A stretch of DNA of 64,000 bases from Erwinia psidii (lineage in GTDB: Bacteria; Pseudomonadota; Gammaproteobacteria; Enterobacterales; Enterobacteriaceae): positions 243,322-307,321 of the forward strand of contig NZ_RHHM01000002.1 in the NCBI RefSeq assembly GCF_003846135.1, in the 5' to 3' direction. The notes below the pieces were generated by a model. That model was not told the DNA's origin and made no database searches. It saw nothing but the letters and a program-made list of their open reading frames with translations. Position 1 is the first letter of the stretch. Every line of letters begins with the position of its first letter. Both the position numbers and the translations under genes were made by a program. Shown here piece by piece: positions 45,505-58,499 of the stretch.

Positions 45505-48210
45505 TTATGCCAGGCGACCGTGGCACTGCTTATATTTTTTTCCTGAACCACACGGACATGAATCATTTCTGCCAATTTTGCGTTCGCCGGTTCGTTCCGC
45601 CAGTGCAGAGGCCGCTTCCGTTTCGGGATCGACATGGCTCAGCTGCTGCTGCTGGGCCAGACGCTCAGCTTCTTCGCGACGCTGCTCTTCCATCGCTTCA
45701 ACTTCTTCCGGCATACGAACCTGAACCTTGCTCAGGGTGCTGATCACCTCATACTTCAGTGATTCCAGCATTGCAGCGAACATGGCGAAAGATTCACGCT
45801 TATATTCCTGTTTAGGATCTTTCTGTGCATAACCACGTAAATGGATGCCCTGACGCAGATAGTCCATTGCGGCAAGGTGCTCTTTCCACAGGCTGTCCAG
45901 CGTTTGCAACATCACGCCTTTTTCGAAGCTGCGCATCATCTCGATACCAACAACCTGTTCTTTATCCTGATATTGCTCTTTAGCCTGTTCCATGATGCGC
46001 TCACGAAGGGTTTCTTCATGCAGCTCCGGCTCTTTATCAAGCCATTCGGCAATCGGCAGTTGCAGATCAAAATCGCTATGCAAACGTTCCTGCAATCCAG
46101 GTATATCCCACATTTCTTCCAGGGACTGCGGCGGAATATAACTGTCAATAGTGGCTTTGAAAACGTCTTCACGAATGCTGGCAATGGTTTCAGACACATC
46201 AGATACATCAAGCAATTCATTACGTTGAGTATATATCGCACGACGCTGATCGTTAGCCACATCATCATATTCCAGCAGCTGCTTACGAATATCAAAGTTA
46301 CGGCTTTCCACTTTCCGCTGGGCATTGGCAATCGCCTTGGTTACCCATGGATGTTCGATCGCTTCGCCCGGTTTCATCCCCAATTTGCGCATCATATTGG
46401 TGACTCGATCGGAGGCAAAAATACGCATCAGGGCATCTTCCATCGACAGGTAGAAGCGGGAAGAACCATTGTCACCCTGACGACCAGAACGTCCACGCAG
46501 CTGGTTATCGATACGCCGGGACTCATGGCGCTCAGTGCCGATAATGTGCAGGCCGCCAGAGGCCAACACTGCATCATGACGAACTTTCCATGCGCGCTTG
46601 ATCTCTTCAATCTGTTCCGTCGTTGGCGCGTCCAGTTCAGCAATTTCTGCCTGCCAGCTACCACCCAGCACGATATCCGTACCACGACCGGCCATGTTGG
46701 TGGCGATAGTCACCGCAGCTGGCTGACCGGCCTGAGCAACGATATCTGCTTCACGTGCGTGGAACTTGGCGTTCAGCACCGCGTGCCTGATACCGGCGCG
46801 GGTTAGCTCTTCTGACACCACTTCAGATTTCTCGATGGAGATGGTCCCCACCAGCACCGGCTGCCCCTTGGCAGTACGCTCACGGATATCTTCAATGATC
46901 GCATCGATCTTCTCTTTTTCAGTCATGTAGACCAGATCAGGCAGATCTTTGCGCACCATTGGGCGGTTGGTCGGCACTACGATGGTTTCCAGCTTATAGA
47001 TTGAGCTGAATTCAAACGCTTCGGTATCTGCCGTACCGGTCATCCCGGCCAGCTTGTTGTACAGGCGGAAGTAATTCTGGAAAGTGATGGAAGCCAGCGT
47101 CTGGTTTTCGTTCTGGATCTCCACGCCTTCTTTCGCTTCCACAGCCTGGTGCAGACCGTCAGACCAGCGGCGACCCTGCATGGTACGCCCGGTATGTTCA
47201 TCAACGATAATCACTTCACCGTCTTTAACGATGTAGTCGACGTCACGGGTGAACAGCACGTGCGCGCGCAGCGCTGCTGTGACGTGATGCATCATCATGA
47301 TATTGCCCGGCGAGTACAGAGACTCACCCTCATTCATGATACCTTCGCTAACCATTAGCTCTTCAATAGCAACCAGGCCGCGTTCGGTCAGGTGTACCTG
47401 GCGGGCCTTCTCATCCACGGAGAAATGACCTTCACCCTGGAAGGTGTCGGAGTCTTCTTTTTCCTGACGGATCAGGCCTGGAATGATTTTGTTAACTTTG
47501 ATATACAGCTCAGAGCTGTCTTCGGCAGGACCAGAAATAATCAGCGGTGTACGCGCTTCATCAATCAGGATCGAGTCAACCTCATCCACCAGCGCATAGT
47601 TCAGCTTGCGCTGTACACGGTCTTCAGGGCTGAATGCCATGTTGTCACGCAGGTAGTCAAAACCGTATTCGTTGTTAGTACCGTAGGTGATGTCCGCAGC
47701 ATAAGCTTCACGCTTGGCCGGTGCAGGCATACCTGGCAGGTTGATGCCGATAGTCAGACCGAGGAATTCAAACAGACCACGGTTGTTTTCCGCATCACGC
47801 TGGGCAAGATAGTCGTTCACGGTAACCACGTGAACACCTTTGCCGCTCAGGGCATTCAGATAAGCAGGCAGCGTTGCCGTCAGCGTTTTACCTTCACCCG
47901 TGCGCATTTCTGCAATGCAACGATCGTTCAGAACCATCCCGCCCAGCAACTGGACATCAAAGTGGCGCATACCGAACACGCGTTTACTGGCCTCGCGGAC
48001 GGTGGCGAAGGCTTCAGGGATAAGGTTTTCAAGGACTTCTCCCTTTTCCAACCGTGCCCGGAACTCACTGGTTTTTGCTTTCAGTTCGTCATCGGACAGT
48101 TTTTCAAAATCCGGTTCCATCTTGTTGATCTGATCAACGACTTTACGCATACGGCGCAGCGTACGATCGTTACTGCTGCCAAAAACTTTGGTTAATAGTT
48201 TGATGAACAT
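45505..48210 (-). CDS. secA: SecA, preprotein translocase ATPase
   Basis: This 901-residue protein, same length as in E. coli, has Walker [20 protein letters not shown] (about residues 102-120) and [19 protein letters not shown]. The C-terminal zinc site [14 protein letters not shown] binds SecB and lipids. It pushes preproteins through SecYEG. I chose the ATG at 48210, which gives [12 protein letters not shown]; an upstream TTG adds two residues. Control by the SecM arrest peptide just upstream is expected. Confidence 0.98.
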   Translation of the reverse strand: MFIKLLTKVFGSSNDRTLRRMRKVVDQINKMEPDFEKLSDDELKAKTSEFRARLEKGEVLENLIPEAFATVREASKRVFGMRHFDVQLLGGMVLNDRCIAEMRTGEGKTLTATLPAYLNALSGKGVHVVTVNDYLAQRDAENNRGLFEFLGLTIGINLPGMPAPAKREAYAADITYGTNNEYGFDYLRDNMAFSPEDRVQRKLNYALVDEVDSILIDEARTPLIISGPAEDSSELYIKVNKIIPGLIRQEKEDSDTFQGEGHFSVDEKARQVHLTERGLVAIEELMVSEGIMNEGESLYSPGNIMMMHHVTAALRAHVLFTRDVDYIVKDGEVIIVDEHTGRTMQGRRWSDGLHQAVEAKEGVEIQNENQTLASITFQNYFRLYNKLAGMTGTADTEAFEFSSIYKLETIVVPTNRPMVRKDLPDLVYMTEKEKIDAIIEDIRERTAKGQPVLVGTISIEKSEVVSEELTRAGIRHAVLNAKFHAREADIVAQAGQPAAVTIATNMAGRGTDIVLGGSWQAEIAELDAPTTEQIEEIKRAWKVRHDAVLASGGLHIIGTERHESRRIDNQLRGRSGRQGDNGSSRFYLSMEDALMRIFASDRVTNMMRKLGMKPGEAIEHPWVTKAIANAQRKVESRNFDIRKQLLEYDDVANDQRRAIYTQRNELLDVSDVSETIASIREDVFKATIDSYIPPQSLEEMWDIPGLQERLHSDFDLQLPIAEWLDKEPELHEETLRERIMEQAKEQYQDKEQVVGIEMMRSFEKGVMLQTLDSLWKEHLAAMDYLRQGIHLRGYAQKDPKQEYKRESFAMFAAMLESLKYEVISTLSKVQVRMPEEVEAMEEQRREEAERLAQQQQLSHVDPETEAASALAERTGERKIGRNDSCPCGSGKKYKQCHGRLA

Positions 48211-48262
48211 AGTCAATAAATTCTCTTAGACACCGCAGGCGCGGTGCAGTACTAAACTGTGA

Positions 48263-48784
48263 TTACAGGAATGAAAACGATGAAATGGAAAAAGCTGGCC
48301 CGGCACGAATACCCGAAACCTGTGCCAGCCACAGACCAGCTTTCCAGGTAAATCGGGTTGTAAACTGAGGTTGCGTCGTCTGACGAACGATAGCCGGCGG
48401 TTTTACCTCACGAGTCAGTAATGCATTAAGCGTATCCAGCAAGGCCAGCTTATGCGCTTCAAGCGGCATGGCCTGCTCAGCGGCAGGCAAGCTCGCAGGG
48501 GTCAGGGTAAAAGAGAGGTGACGAATGACAGTACGAATTGCATGCTGGTGCCAGTAATCATTATTCAGATTTGGCCAGCGGGCGTTTGCCTGTAACAACG
48601 CGAGACGATCAACATGTACGCCAAGGCTACTGTTCAGGCTGCGGAACGCGGTCTCAGAAATGGCTGTCCGATCGCTGCTCACTCCGTGAGGCAGACCAAG
48701 ACTCGCCGCGACCATCCCCAACAGGAGATGCGGCCAAAAATAACGTCTGCCAAATTGTCGCCAACGATTTAGAATACCAATCAC
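48263..48784 (-). CDS. secM: SecM, secretion monitor with arrest peptide
   Basis: This 173-residue protein has an N-terminal signal peptide-like segment (residues 14-35) and a C-terminal arrest peptide WLAQVSGIRAGP at residues 152-163. The essential Arg160, Gly162 and Pro163 and the Trp152 keep the E. coli spacing, but the Phe that lies five residues before Trp in E. coli is Trp147 here. Ten residues follow the Pro, where E. coli has four. Stalling on secM exposes the secA ribosome site when secretion is blocked. It is 52 bases upstream of secA on the same strand. Confidence 0.93.
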   Translation of the reverse strand: MIGILNRWRQFGRRYFWPHLLLGMVAASLGLPHGVSSDRTAISETAFRSLNSSLGVHVDRLALLQANARWPNLNNDYWHQHAIRTVIRHLSFTLTPASLPAAEQAMPLEAHKLALLDTLNALLTREVKPPAIVRQTTQPQFTTRFTWKAGLWLAQVSGIRAGPAFSISSFSFL

Positions 48785-48805
48785 TGTTTTCCGCCGGAGT
48801 CAGCT

Positions 48806-49315
48806 ATGCGCGATAATCGCCCGCAATCAATAGAGAATTTATTCGAAGCAACTGAAGGTAAGGGAACGCTGCAATCTCTTCAGCAACGGGCCATCATGCT
48901 GAATAAATTAAACCGTGCAGTACAAGGGGTTCTCCCGGCACCGCTGCATCCCTGGTGCCGCGTGGCAAACTTCCGCCAGGGCATTCTGGTGCTTGAAACC
49001 GCTAACGCCAGCTGGATGATGCGCCTACGCTATGAACAATCCAGTTTGCTGTCAGCTTTACGAGCGCAAATATTACCATCATTGACGGCAATCGACATCA
49101 GGATAAATCCATCGTTAGCCGCAAAAGGGCAGGAAAACGCACATGAAAGCAGCAAACAGGATGCGCAGCCATCAGCAGGGCGGCAGCTAAGTGAACAAAG
49201 TGCAGAGATGTTGCGAAGTATTGCGGACCGAAGCCCGGAAAAACTGAAGAGAGTTATAGAACGACTGGCATCACTGGCCGGAGAGAGTACCAGCTCAACC
49301 AGTCGTAATAAGTGA
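48806..49315 (+). CDS. DUF721 (DciA-like) protein
   Basis: This 169-residue protein has a DUF721 domain at about residues 5-95 (including LPAPLHPWCRVANFRQGILV), then a disordered, Gln/Ser/Glu-rich tail that includes a possible short helix at residues 138-155. DciA is the replicative helicase operator in most bacteria, and sits in this lpxC-secM position in Vibrio. In Enterobacterales the phage-derived DnaC/DnaT took over helicase loading, so the role here is uncertain. It is divergent from secM by 21 bases and runs convergent to lpxC with 7 bases between. No gene symbol is assigned. Confidence 0.88.
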   Translation: MRDNRPQSIENLFEATEGKGTLQSLQQRAIMLNKLNRAVQGVLPAPLHPWCRVANFRQGILVLETANASWMMRLRYEQSSLLSALRAQILPSLTAIDIRINPSLAAKGQENAHESSKQDAQPSAGRQLSEQSAEMLRSIADRSPEKLKRVIERLASLAGESTSSTSRNK

Positions 49316-49322
49316 TTCTGAC

Positions 49323-50261
<939 letters not shown>

Positions 50262-50341
50262 TCATCCGACCGCCAGTATACCTTACTGGCAGACCAACAC
50301 TTTAGCACAAAGAGCGCAGAACCCCAATTCTCAGGAAATTC

Positions 50342-51496
50342 TTAGTCAGCCTGTTTACGCAGGAAGGCCGGAATATCCAGATAATCTGGCTCTTTGTTAG
50401 ATTGCACGCTCTGGTCGTTGACCACTTTCGCTGCCGGTTTCTGCTCCTGAGGCAGTGGCGTCATGCCGTGTTGCTGATAGCGATGATCCATGACTGGCTG
50501 GCTCTGCTGCTTGTTGGTCACCAGCGTGATTTCCGGGCGTTTATCCATGCCGATACCCGTCGCCACAACGGTAACCCGCAGCTCGTCGTTCATTTCCGGG
50601 TCCAGAGAGGTACCGATCACCACCGTCGCATTATCGGACGCAAAAGCACGAATGGTGTTACCCACGGTTTCGAACTCATCCAGGCGCAAATCAAAGCCAG
50701 CCGTGATGTTAACCAGAACCCCACGTGCGCCAGACAGATCGATATCTTCCAGCAGTGGGCTGGAAATCGCCATTTCAGCCGCTTCTTCAGCACGGTCTTC
50801 ACCACAGGCAACGCCAGAACCCATCATTGCGTAACCCATTTCAGACATTACCGTGCGCACGTCAGCAAAGTCGACGTTCATCAGACCAGGGCGGGTAATC
50901 AGCTCGGCAATACCCTGCACCGCGCCTTTCAGCACATCGTTGGCGGCACCAAAAGCGTCCAGCAGAGAGATACCTCGACCCAATACTTTTAACAGCTTGT
51001 CATTTGGAATGGTAATCAGAGAATCAACATGCCGGGACAGCTCGGCAATGCCCTGCTCAGCAAACGCCATACGCTTTTTGCCTTCGAAATTGAAGGGCTT
51101 GGTGACGACAGCAACGGTCAGGATGCCTAAATCCTTAGCGACTTCCGCGACCACAGGTGCAGCACCCGTACCCGTGCCGCCGCCCATGCCAGCCGCGATG
51201 AATACCATGTCAGCACCTTCCAGCGCCTGACGCAGTGCTTCGCGATCTTCTTCCGCAGAGTTACGGCCTACTTCCGGGTTTGCGCCAGCGCCCAAACCTT
51301 TCGTAATGCCATTACCTATCTGGATAGTCTGGCCGACTGCCGTTTTACGCAGCGCCTGAGCATCAGTGTTAACGGCAAAGAACTCGACACCTTCGATGCG
51401 CTCGCGCACCATGTGCTCTACGGCATTACCGCCGCCGCCGCCGACGCCGATGACTTTAATCACCGCGTCATTGGTTAATTCCATAGGTTCAAACAT
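50342..51496 (-). CDS. ftsZ: FtsZ, cell division GTPase
   Basis: This 384-residue tubulin homologue has the GTP-binding signature [10 protein letters not shown] and an upstream GGGGGNAV. The T7 loop with NVDFADV is present. The C-terminal conserved peptide [14 protein letters not shown] binds FtsA and ZipA. It forms the Z-ring. It follows ftsA after 70 bases, in the standard dcw order. Confidence 0.98.
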   Translation of the reverse strand: MFEPMELTNDAVIKVIGVGGGGGNAVEHMVRERIEGVEFFAVNTDAQALRKTAVGQTIQIGNGITKGLGAGANPEVGRNSAEEDREALRQALEGADMVFIAAGMGGGTGTGAAPVVAEVAKDLGILTVAVVTKPFNFEGKKRMAFAEQGIAELSRHVDSLITIPNDKLLKVLGRGISLLDAFGAANDVLKGAVQGIAELITRPGLMNVDFADVRTVMSEMGYAMMGSGVACGEDRAEEAAEMAISSPLLEDIDLSGARGVLVNITAGFDLRLDEFETVGNTIRAFASDNATVVIGTSLDPEMNDELRVTVVATGIGMDKRPEITLVTNKQQSQPVMDHRYQQHGMTPLPQEQKPAAKVVNDQSVQSNKEPDYLDIPAFLRKQAD

Positions 51497-51566
51497 AATT
51501 TCTCTCCGTTATGTGCCTGTCGCCTGGAGATCATCAAAAAACCGGGCATGATCCCCTTTTTCAAAA

Positions 51567-52823
51567 TTAAAACTCTTTTCTCAGCCAGCTGTTGATTCGT
51601 TTAAACCAGTTGCCCACTGAGGCTCTTTTTTCCACATCAGCATCACCATTCAGATGAGACTCTTTACCGTAATGCAATAAGCCTACGGCTGTTGAATAGT
51701 ATGGTTCCTGCGCATAATCGGTTAATCCGGTAATATTAAGCGGCTGTCCGATACGCACCTGGGTATGGAATACACGCTGGGCACAGGCCGCAAGACCGTC
51801 AATCTGTGCTGCACCACCGGTCAGCACAATACCTGCCGCCAGATGATGCTTTACTCCCTGCTGACGCAGTTGTTCCTGCAATTGCAGGATCTCGTCGTTC
51901 ACCAGATTCAGCAATTCGGTGTAGCGAGGCTCAATCACTTCAGCCAACGTTTGGCGTTGCAGGCTTCTTGGTGGGCGGCCTCCCACGCTTGGCACTTCAA
52001 CATTTTCATCTTTGCCAACAATTGAACCCAACGCACAGCCGTGGCGCACTTTAATCGCTTCTGCATCCGTTGGTGGCGTACCAAAAGCGTAAGCAATATC
52101 GCTGGTAACTACATTACCTGCATAAGGAATAACTTTCGTGTGACGTAATGCCCCACCGGTATAGACCGCGATATCCATCGTGCCACCACCGACATCCACC
52201 ACGCAGACGCCCAGCTCACGTTCATCTTCCGTTAACACGGCAAAGCTTGCCGCCAGACCTGCAAAAATAAGTTGGTCAACTTTAAGCCCACATCGTTCAA
52301 CTGCTTTCACAATGTTTTTCGCCATATCATTATGACAGGTGATCAGATGCACTTTTGCCTGCATCCTGACACCGGACAGGCCAACCGGATTCTTGATACC
52401 TTCCTGATAATCGATCGCGTATTCCTGCGGAATAACATGCAAAATGCGATGTTCATCACGCACGCGAACCGATTTAGCAGTATGCACCACGTTTTCCACA
52501 TCTTCCTGGGTCACTTCCTCTTCTGAAATAGGAACCATCCCTATTTCATTCTGGCAACTGATGTGTTTTCCAGATAATGCAAGATATACCGAGGAAATCT
52601 GGCAATCAGCCATCAATTCTGCCTGGTCAATAGCGCGCTGTACGCACTTCACGACGGATTCCAGATCGTTAACACCGCCTTTATCCATTCCACGGGAAGG
52701 ACAGCTCCCTACGCCGATGATATTAACCATGCCATCGGGCAGAATCTCGCCTACTAACGCGGCGACTTTTGCAGTGCCGATTTCGAGCCCAACTACCAGT
52801 TTTCTGTCCGTCGCCTTAATCAT
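51567..52823 (-). CDS. ftsA: FtsA, actin-like cell division protein
   Basis: This 418-residue ATP-binding protein has the actin-type fold with [15 protein letters not shown] as phosphate loop. The C-terminal amphipathic helix ([13 protein letters not shown]) anchors the protein to the membrane. It tethers FtsZ and recruits later division proteins. The start overlaps the ftsQ stop by 4 bases, so it is translationally coupled. Confidence 0.98.
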   Translation of the reverse strand: MIKATDRKLVVGLEIGTAKVAALVGEILPDGMVNIIGVGSCPSRGMDKGGVNDLESVVKCVQRAIDQAELMADCQISSVYLALSGKHISCQNEIGMVPISEEEVTQEDVENVVHTAKSVRVRDEHRILHVIPQEYAIDYQEGIKNPVGLSGVRMQAKVHLITCHNDMAKNIVKAVERCGLKVDQLIFAGLAASFAVLTEDERELGVCVVDVGGGTMDIAVYTGGALRHTKVIPYAGNVVTSDIAYAFGTPPTDAEAIKVRHGCALGSIVGKDENVEVPSVGGRPPRSLQRQTLAEVIEPRYTELLNLVNDEILQLQEQLRQQGVKHHLAAGIVLTGGAAQIDGLAACAQRVFHTQVRIGQPLNITGLTDYAQEPYYSTAVGLLHYGKESHLNGDADVEKRASVGNWFKRINSWLRKEF

Positions 52824-53659
52824 TGTTGTTTAACCTGTGCCTGATTCTGTTGCTTGTTACCGTCAGTGTTCTGGACTAATGGCATTACCCAACCTACCGC
52901 TGCGCCCGCGTCATATCGTAAATCAACATAGCTGACACGTTTGTTTTCTGTCTGCGCCTGCTGCTGTAACGTTGAGTTCAGCTGGATAAATCGCTTCAGC
53001 CGCTTCATATCATCATTACGCCCTAACTCCAGACGAACATCGTCTGACAGGACCAGCTGCCATGAACGCCGCGCCGTCATGGACGCCGCTTTCAGCTTAA
53101 ATTTGCTGACAGCCAGCAGGTCGCTCATTTGATGATAGCCAGTCAACACTTCTGATTCGCTGCCCTCCGGTCCATAAAGCATGGGGAGCGCCTCTTTACC
53201 AATAAAGCGGGTGGGTACACTGAAGGATTTTCCTTCTGCATCAACCATATGCAAATCATTCCAGCGGGCAACGGGGACATATTCAACCAGATGAATTTTC
53301 AATTCGTCTGGCCATTGCTTACGCACACTGACCTGTTGGATCCACGGCAGACGCTCTATCTGCTGCTGGATTACGTCCACATTCTGCGACATAAATGTAC
53401 CCGGCGGGCCTAATGACAGGATGGCCTGACGAATATCATCATGTGTGGTGTAGTGCATTTGCCCCGTCACTACCAGCTTCGACAACGGCAAACGGGAAGC
53501 ATCATTCATCCACTTCAGCACCACCAGCCCGGCCGCCAACATTACGCCCAGTACCATCATCAGAAAGATGATACCGGCCAACCGGGAGCCATTACTCCGC
53601 CCGGAGCTGGCTTTTTTCTGCGCCTCGCGGTTGCGAACATTCATAGCCGCCTGAGACAT
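52820..53659 (-). CDS. ftsQ: FtsQ, division protein of the FtsQLB complex
   Basis: This 279-residue protein has a short basic cytoplasmic tail, one transmembrane helix (about residues 27-50) and a periplasmic POTRA domain (about residues 58-126) beginning [13 protein letters not shown] beta domain follows. It links FtsA/FtsK to FtsL, FtsB and FtsI. It starts 1 base after the ddlB stop. Confidence 0.96.
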   Translation of the reverse strand: MSQAAMNVRNREAQKKASSGRSNGSRLAGIIFLMMVLGVMLAAGLVVLKWMNDASRLPLSKLVVTGQMHYTTHDDIRQAILSLGPPGTFMSQNVDVIQQQIERLPWIQQVSVRKQWPDELKIHLVEYVPVARWNDLHMVDAEGKSFSVPTRFIGKEALPMLYGPEGSESEVLTGYHQMSDLLAVSKFKLKAASMTARRSWQLVLSDDVRLELGRNDDMKRLKRFIQLNSTLQQQAQTENKRVSYVDLRYDAGAAVGWVMPLVQNTDGNKQQNQAQVKQQ

Positions 53660-53660
53660 A

Positions 53661-54581
53661 TCAGTCGGCCAGCTCCAGAATGCGAACCACCAGCTGGGAA
53701 AAACTCATCCCGGCCTCTTTTCCCGCCATAGGCACCAAACTGTGGCTGGTCATCCCTGGCGAGGTATTCACTTCCAGCAGATAAAATGCGCCATCACCGC
53801 CCTTCATCACATCCACACGCCCCCAGCCACTACAACCAAGTGCCCGCCAGGCTTTCAGTACCATCTCGCTGAGTTCCGCTTCTTCTGCAACCGACAAACC
53901 GCTTGGGCAGAAGTATTGCGTATCGTCAGAAAAGTATTTGGCTTCGTAATCGTAAAACTCCGAAGCCACCTGAATTTTTATTGAAGGCAGGATGCTGTCG
54001 CCAATAACCCCCACGGTGTATTCAGGCCCGCTGAGAAAAGCTTCAATCAGCACATCATCGTCATGACGAAAAGCTTCATCCAGTGCCGCCTGAAGCGCAT
54101 CAGCCTGATTTACCCGTGAGATGCCAACACTTGAGCCTTCGCTGCTCGGCTTGACAAACAGCGGCAGCCCCAGGGCAGCAATACGCGCCTGGGTGTCTTC
54201 ACTCAGGCCCGCCTCCTTCTCCTGACGGGTAATTGCCACATAAGGTGAAACGGGCAGGCCACATCCCTGCCACAGACACTTGGTGCGCAATTTATCCATG
54301 GTGATAGCGGAGGCCATCACGCCACTGCCGGTATAGGGAATATCGAGGAACTCCAGCACGCCCTGAAGCGTACCGTCTTCACCACCACGTCCATGCAGCG
54401 CAATAAACGCCTTGTTGAAGCCCTCTTCTTTCAGACGTAATACCGGAAAATCACGCACATCCACGGCGTGCGCATTGATACCCGCCTCTTTTAATCCCGC
54501 CAGCACGGCGTTTCCTGACATCAGTGACACTTCACGTTCAGCTGAAGTACCCCCCAATAATACGGCGACTTTATCAGCCAT
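53661..54581 (-). CDS. ddlB: D-alanine--D-alanine ligase
   Basis: This 306-residue ATP-grasp enzyme has the same length as E. coli Ddl[15 protein letters not shown] and [13 protein letters not shown] near the start and [13 protein letters not shown] near the end are family signatures. It joins two D-Ala for the MurF reaction. The ATG at 54581 (MADKVAVLL) overlaps the murC end by 8 bases; the longer frame (MIMADK) is less likely. Confidence 0.97.
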   Translation of the reverse strand: MADKVAVLLGGTSAEREVSLMSGNAVLAGLKEAGINAHAVDVRDFPVLRLKEEGFNKAFIALHGRGGEDGTLQGVLEFLDIPYTGSGVMASAITMDKLRTKCLWQGCGLPVSPYVAITRQEKEAGLSEDTQARIAALGLPLFVKPSSEGSSVGISRVNQADALQAALDEAFRHDDDVLIEAFLSGPEYTVGVIGDSILPSIKIQVASEFYDYEAKYFSDDTQYFCPSGLSVAEEAELSEMVLKAWRALGCSGWGRVDVMKGGDGAFYLLEVNTSPGMTSHSLVPMAGKEAGMSFSQLVVRILELAD

Positions 54582-56049
54582 GATCATCCCCTTCTGTGCC
54601 CTGTGGTTGTAACTTCAGGTCGGCCAACTTGCGGGCAATACGTCCGACGTTACCCGCCCCCTGGATCAGGATTAAATCGTTACCACTCAGTTTTGGGGCA
54701 AGCATTTCCAGCACCGTGTCATGGTCAGACACCAGAATCGGATCGACCTTACCGCGTCCACGTATGCTGCGGCACAGCGAACGGCTGTCGGCTCCGGGTA
54801 TCGGCGTTTCACCGGCGGCGTACACATCCAGCAACAGCAGAACATCAACCTGAGACAGCACATTGGCAAAATCGTCGTAAAGATCGCGGGTACGTGTATA
54901 GCGATGAGGCTGGAAAACCATCACCAGCTGACGATCAGGCCAACCTGCCCGTGCCGCTTTAATCGTGGCATCGACTTCCGTCGGATGATGGCCATAGTCA
55001 TCAACCAACATCGCCGTGCCGTCCATACCGTTCACATCCTGCAACGGATATTCACCAAGAAAGTCAAAGCGACGCCCCGTCCCCTGGAAGCTTTCCAGCG
55101 CACTGAGGATCTCCTCATCATCAATGCCCTCTTCCGTGGCCACGGCTACCGCCGCCGCCGCATTAAGCGCATTGTGGCGGCCAGGTGCATTCAGAGTGAC
55201 CCGCAGTAACGGCTTGTCATTACGCGCCAAAGTAAAATGCCCCTGTGCGCCGTGCTGCTCATAGCTGGCGATACGCACATCGGCATCTTCACTGAAGCCG
55301 TAAGTCGTGATTTGACGCCCCACGCGCGGGATCAGATCGCGGATTACCGCATCATCAACACAGAGCACAGCGCGGCCATAAAACGGTAAATTGTGCAAAA
55401 AGTTGATGAACGTCTGTTTCAGGTTCTCGAAGTCGCCCTGGTAGGTATCCATATGGTCGGCTTCAATGTTGGTCACAATCGCCACCATCGGTTGCAGATG
55501 TAAAAATGAGGCATCGCTCTCATCGGCTTCTGCTATCAGATAGCGGCTGCTACCCAGTCGGGCATGTGTTCCCGCCGCCTTGACCAGACCACCGTTAACA
55601 AATGTCGGATCGAGGCCACCCTCAGCGTAAATACTGGAAACCATCGCCGTTGTGGTGGTTTTTCCGTGCGTACCGGCCACCGCGATACCGTGACGAAAAC
55701 GCATCAGCTCTGCCAACATCTCTGCCCGCCGGATCACCGGAATACGCGCTTCGCGGGCGGCAATGATTTCGGGATTGTCCTGTGATACCGCCGTAGATAC
55801 CACCACCACGCTGGCGTCACTGACGTTTTCAGGGCGATGGTTAAAATAGATGGTGGCACCCAGCCTGGTCAGATGCTGCGTCACCGCGTTGGGTGCCAGA
55901 TCTGAACCGCTGATTTCATAACCTTCATTGGCCAACACTTCGGCAATACCGCCCATGCCGGCACCACCGATGCCAACAAAGTGGATGTGCCGGACGCGAC
56001 GCATCTCGGGCACGATAGAACGCAGTTTTGCCAGTTGTTGTGTATTCAT
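54574..56049 (-). CDS. murC: UDP-N-acetylmuramate--L-alanine ligase
   Basis: This 491-residue Mur ligase, same length as E. coli MurC, has [13 protein letters not shown] for UDP-sugar binding at about residues 27-39 and P-loop [11 protein letters not shown] at about 124-134. It adds the first amino acid of the stem peptide. It lies 180 bases after the murG stop, a larger gap than elsewhere in the cluster. Confidence 0.98.
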   Translation of the reverse strand: MNTQQLAKLRSIVPEMRRVRHIHFVGIGGAGMGGIAEVLANEGYEISGSDLAPNAVTQHLTRLGATIYFNHRPENVSDASVVVVSTAVSQDNPEIIAAREARIPVIRRAEMLAELMRFRHGIAVAGTHGKTTTTAMVSSIYAEGGLDPTFVNGGLVKAAGTHARLGSSRYLIAEADESDASFLHLQPMVAIVTNIEADHMDTYQGDFENLKQTFINFLHNLPFYGRAVLCVDDAVIRDLIPRVGRQITTYGFSEDADVRIASYEQHGAQGHFTLARNDKPLLRVTLNAPGRHNALNAAAAVAVATEEGIDDEEILSALESFQGTGRRFDFLGEYPLQDVNGMDGTAMLVDDYGHHPTEVDATIKAARAGWPDRQLVMVFQPHRYTRTRDLYDDFANVLSQVDVLLLLDVYAAGETPIPGADSRSLCRSIRGRGKVDPILVSDHDTVLEMLAPKLSGNDLILIQGAGNVGRIARKLADLKLQPQGTEGDDHG

Positions 56050-56229
56050 CTCTTCTGCCTGTGGTATCCCTTAATGCTTCATGTTGCCGGATGTGCAGCT
56101 GCCTTAATTTTGCCGTTACTCACTTAAGTTAGTAGTGGGCTAAGTTGCCGTTTTCCTGCAACAGGAAATCAATCAGGATACATCTCGTATAACCATTTGG
56201 GTCGGCAAAACCAACCCTGCATATTCTTT

Positions 56230-57288
56230 TTACAGCGCGGCCCTGGCCACTTCCGCTGCGACCCGTTCCGTCGCATCCGGGATTGCAACAGCCCGCGCTT
56301 TTTCAGCCATTGCCATTAACACCGGACGATCCCAACCGGCCAGCGTTTCAGCCACCGCCTGCGCCGTGAACTGCGGCTGCTCATAAATTTTCGCGGCACC
56401 TGCCTGCTCAAGCGGCAGTGCGTTCCAGTACTGCTGACGATCTTTATGTTGAAATGGAACGAAGATCGCCGGTAAGCCGGCGGCCGCCACCTCACTCACC
56501 GTCAGCGCACCGGAGCGACAGACCACCACATCAGCCCAGGCGTAGGCTGCCGCCATATCGTCAATAAACTCCGTCACTTTGTGGTCAGTTTGGCCCACCT
56601 GCCGGTAAGCCTGATTCACGCTTTCCAGCGCGCCCTTCCCGACCTGGTGCCAGAGCGTAATTTTATCACCAAGCCGGGCAGCGACCTCAGGCATGGTCTG
56701 GTTCAGTACGCGAGCCCCCTGGCTGCCACCGATCGTCAGTACCCGAATTTCCTCTGTACGACCCGCCATCCGAACCGCCGGCAGTGGCAGCGCCAGCACA
56801 TCGGTTCTGACCGGATTACCGACCACCTCCGCATCTGCAAACGCACCGGGAAACGCCTGCATCACTTTTTTAGCGATCTTTGCCAGCCATTTATTGGTCA
56901 GGCCGGCAATACCGTTCTGTTCGTGCAACACCACAGGGATGCCACAGGTCCAGGCCGCCAGGCCGCCAGGCCCGGAAACGTAACCGCCCATGCCAAGCAC
57001 CACATCGGGCCGCCAGCGCCTGATAATAGCTCTGGCCTGACAAACGGCGCTAACGATGCGCCACGGTGCGGCAATCATCGCCCCAATTCCTTTACCGCGC
57101 AGGCCGCTGATGCGAATAAATTCAATGTCGATACCGTGTTTCGGTACCAGATCGGCTTCCATGCGATCTGCCGTGCCAAGCCAGCGGACCTGCCAGCCCT
57201 GGGCCATCAGATGGTGAGCAACGGCCAGACCGGGAAACACATGGCCTCCCGTGCCTCCAGCCATAACCAACAGCCGTTTTCCTTTCAT
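56230..57288 (-). CDS. murG: MurG, lipid II-forming N-acetylglucosaminyl transferase
   Basis: This 352-residue GT-B glycosyltransferase has glycine loops [12 protein letters not shown] (about residues 11-22) and GGYVSGPGG, and a nucleotide-binding C-domain with [10 protein letters not shown]. It adds GlcNAc to lipid I at the inner leaflet. I chose the ATG at 57288, which overlaps the ftsW stop by 4 bases. The frame can be read further upstream into ftsW, but this start fits the family. Confidence 0.97.
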   Translation of the reverse strand: MKGKRLLVMAGGTGGHVFPGLAVAHHLMAQGWQVRWLGTADRMEADLVPKHGIDIEFIRISGLRGKGIGAMIAAPWRIVSAVCQARAIIRRWRPDVVLGMGGYVSGPGGLAAWTCGIPVVLHEQNGIAGLTNKWLAKIAKKVMQAFPGAFADAEVVGNPVRTDVLALPLPAVRMAGRTEEIRVLTIGGSQGARVLNQTMPEVAARLGDKITLWHQVGKGALESVNQAYRQVGQTDHKVTEFIDDMAAAYAWADVVVCRSGALTVSEVAAAGLPAIFVPFQHKDRQQYWNALPLEQAGAAKIYEQPQFTAQAVAETLAGWDRPVLMAMAEKARAVAIPDATERVAAEVARAAL

Positions 57289-58499
57289 CGGGCACCCCGC
57301 GTGAATGCCTGTGCTTTTGCCAGACGCGTTTCGTAATCTATCCGTAATAAAAATACGATAGCGGTAGACATGATAATCAGACTGGAACCACCGTAGCTGA
57401 TCAGTGGCAGCGTAAGACCTTTGGTTGGCAGCATACCCGCAGCAGCACCGACGTTTACCAGCGCCTGGAAGCTGAACCACACGCCGATTGAACAGCCAAG
57501 AAAACCAGAAAAACGCTGATCGATTTCCAGGGCACGTCGGCCAATGGACATTGCGCGGAAAGCGACGAAGAATACCATTACCAGCGCCAGAACCACACCG
57601 ATATAACCCAGTTCTTCCCCGATAATGGAAAAGATAAAGTCGGTATGTGCTTCGGGAAGATATTCCAGTTTTTGCACTGAGTTACCCAGCCCCTGCCCCC
57701 AGAACTCGCCGCGCCCAAAGGCCATCAGTGATTGGGTCAACTGATAACCACTGCCAAAGGGATCGTCCCAGGGATTCCAGAAAGAAGTCACACGGCGCAT
57801 ACGATAAGGCTCTGCCACAATCAGCAGACACACGGCAAACATCCCGGAACCGATAATTGCCAGAAACTGCCATAATTTCGCGCCGGCCAGGAACAGCATC
57901 GCCAGGGTGGTGACAAACAGTACTACCACGGTGCCCAAATCCGGTTGTGCCAGCAGCAGAACCGCCAGCACGACCATCACGCCCATCGGCTTACAGAAAC
58001 CCCAGAAGTTGTTGCGTACCTCATCCACCTTGCGTACCAGATAACTGGCGAGGTAGCAAAAAAGCGACAGTTTGGACAGTTCCGCAGGCTGGATACGAAG
58101 TGGGCCAAGGGCAATCCAGCGGGATGCACCATTTACCGAACTGCCCACCACTAACACAATAAGCAACATCACAATGGTCACCAGCAGCATAATGTTGCTG
58201 TAACGCTGCCAGAAATCCATCGGCATACGTAGCGTCACCAGCGAAATACCCAGCGCCAGCACAAGGTAAAAAGCATCGCGTTTGGCAAAATAAAACGGAT
58301 CGTCTGAAAGACGCTGGCCGACTGGCATTGATGCCGAGGTAACCATCACAAAACCAATGATCGCCAGTCCAAGGGTCAGCCACAGCAGAGTGCGATCGTA
58401 GAGAACCATTGACGTGGCATCGCTTTCCCGCGGCCCCATTACCCACTCTTTCAGCCGGTCAGACAGTCCACCGGCAAGGCGCAATCCTGGCAGTCGCAT
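57285..58499 (-). CDS. ftsW: FtsW, septal peptidoglycan glycosyltransferase (SEDS family)
   Basis: This 404-residue protein has ten expected transmembrane segments. The conserved stretches [30 protein letters not shown] and [10 protein letters not shown] are family hallmarks. It polymerises lipid II with FtsI at the septum. The start overlaps the murD stop by 1 base. Confidence 0.97.
   Translation of the reverse strand: MRLPGLRLAGGLSDRLKEWVMGPRESDATSMVLYDRTLLWLTLGLAIIGFVMVTSASMPVGQRLSDDPFYFAKRDAFYLVLALGISLVTLRMPMDFWQRYSNIMLLVTIVMLLIVLVVGSSVNGASRWIALGPLRIQPAELSKLSLFCYLASYLVRKVDEVRNNFWGFCKPMGVMVVLAVLLLAQPDLGTVVVLFVTTLAMLFLAGAKLWQFLAIIGSGMFAVCLLIVAEPYRMRRVTSFWNPWDDPFGSGYQLTQSLMAFGRGEFWGQGLGNSVQKLEYLPEAHTDFIFSIIGEELGYIGVVLALVMVFFVAFRAMSIGRRALEIDQRFSGFLGCSIGVWFSFQALVNVGAAAGMLPTKGLTLPLISYGGSSLIIMSTAIVFLLRIDYETRLAKAQAFTRGAR

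Noticed and set aside
45841..46806. Long plus-strand frame inside secA
   Set aside because: Shadow of secA; composition (many His, Phe, Ile) is typical of antisense translation.
47392..48195. 267-codon plus-strand frame inside secA
   Set aside because: Also antisense shadow of the secA 5' part.
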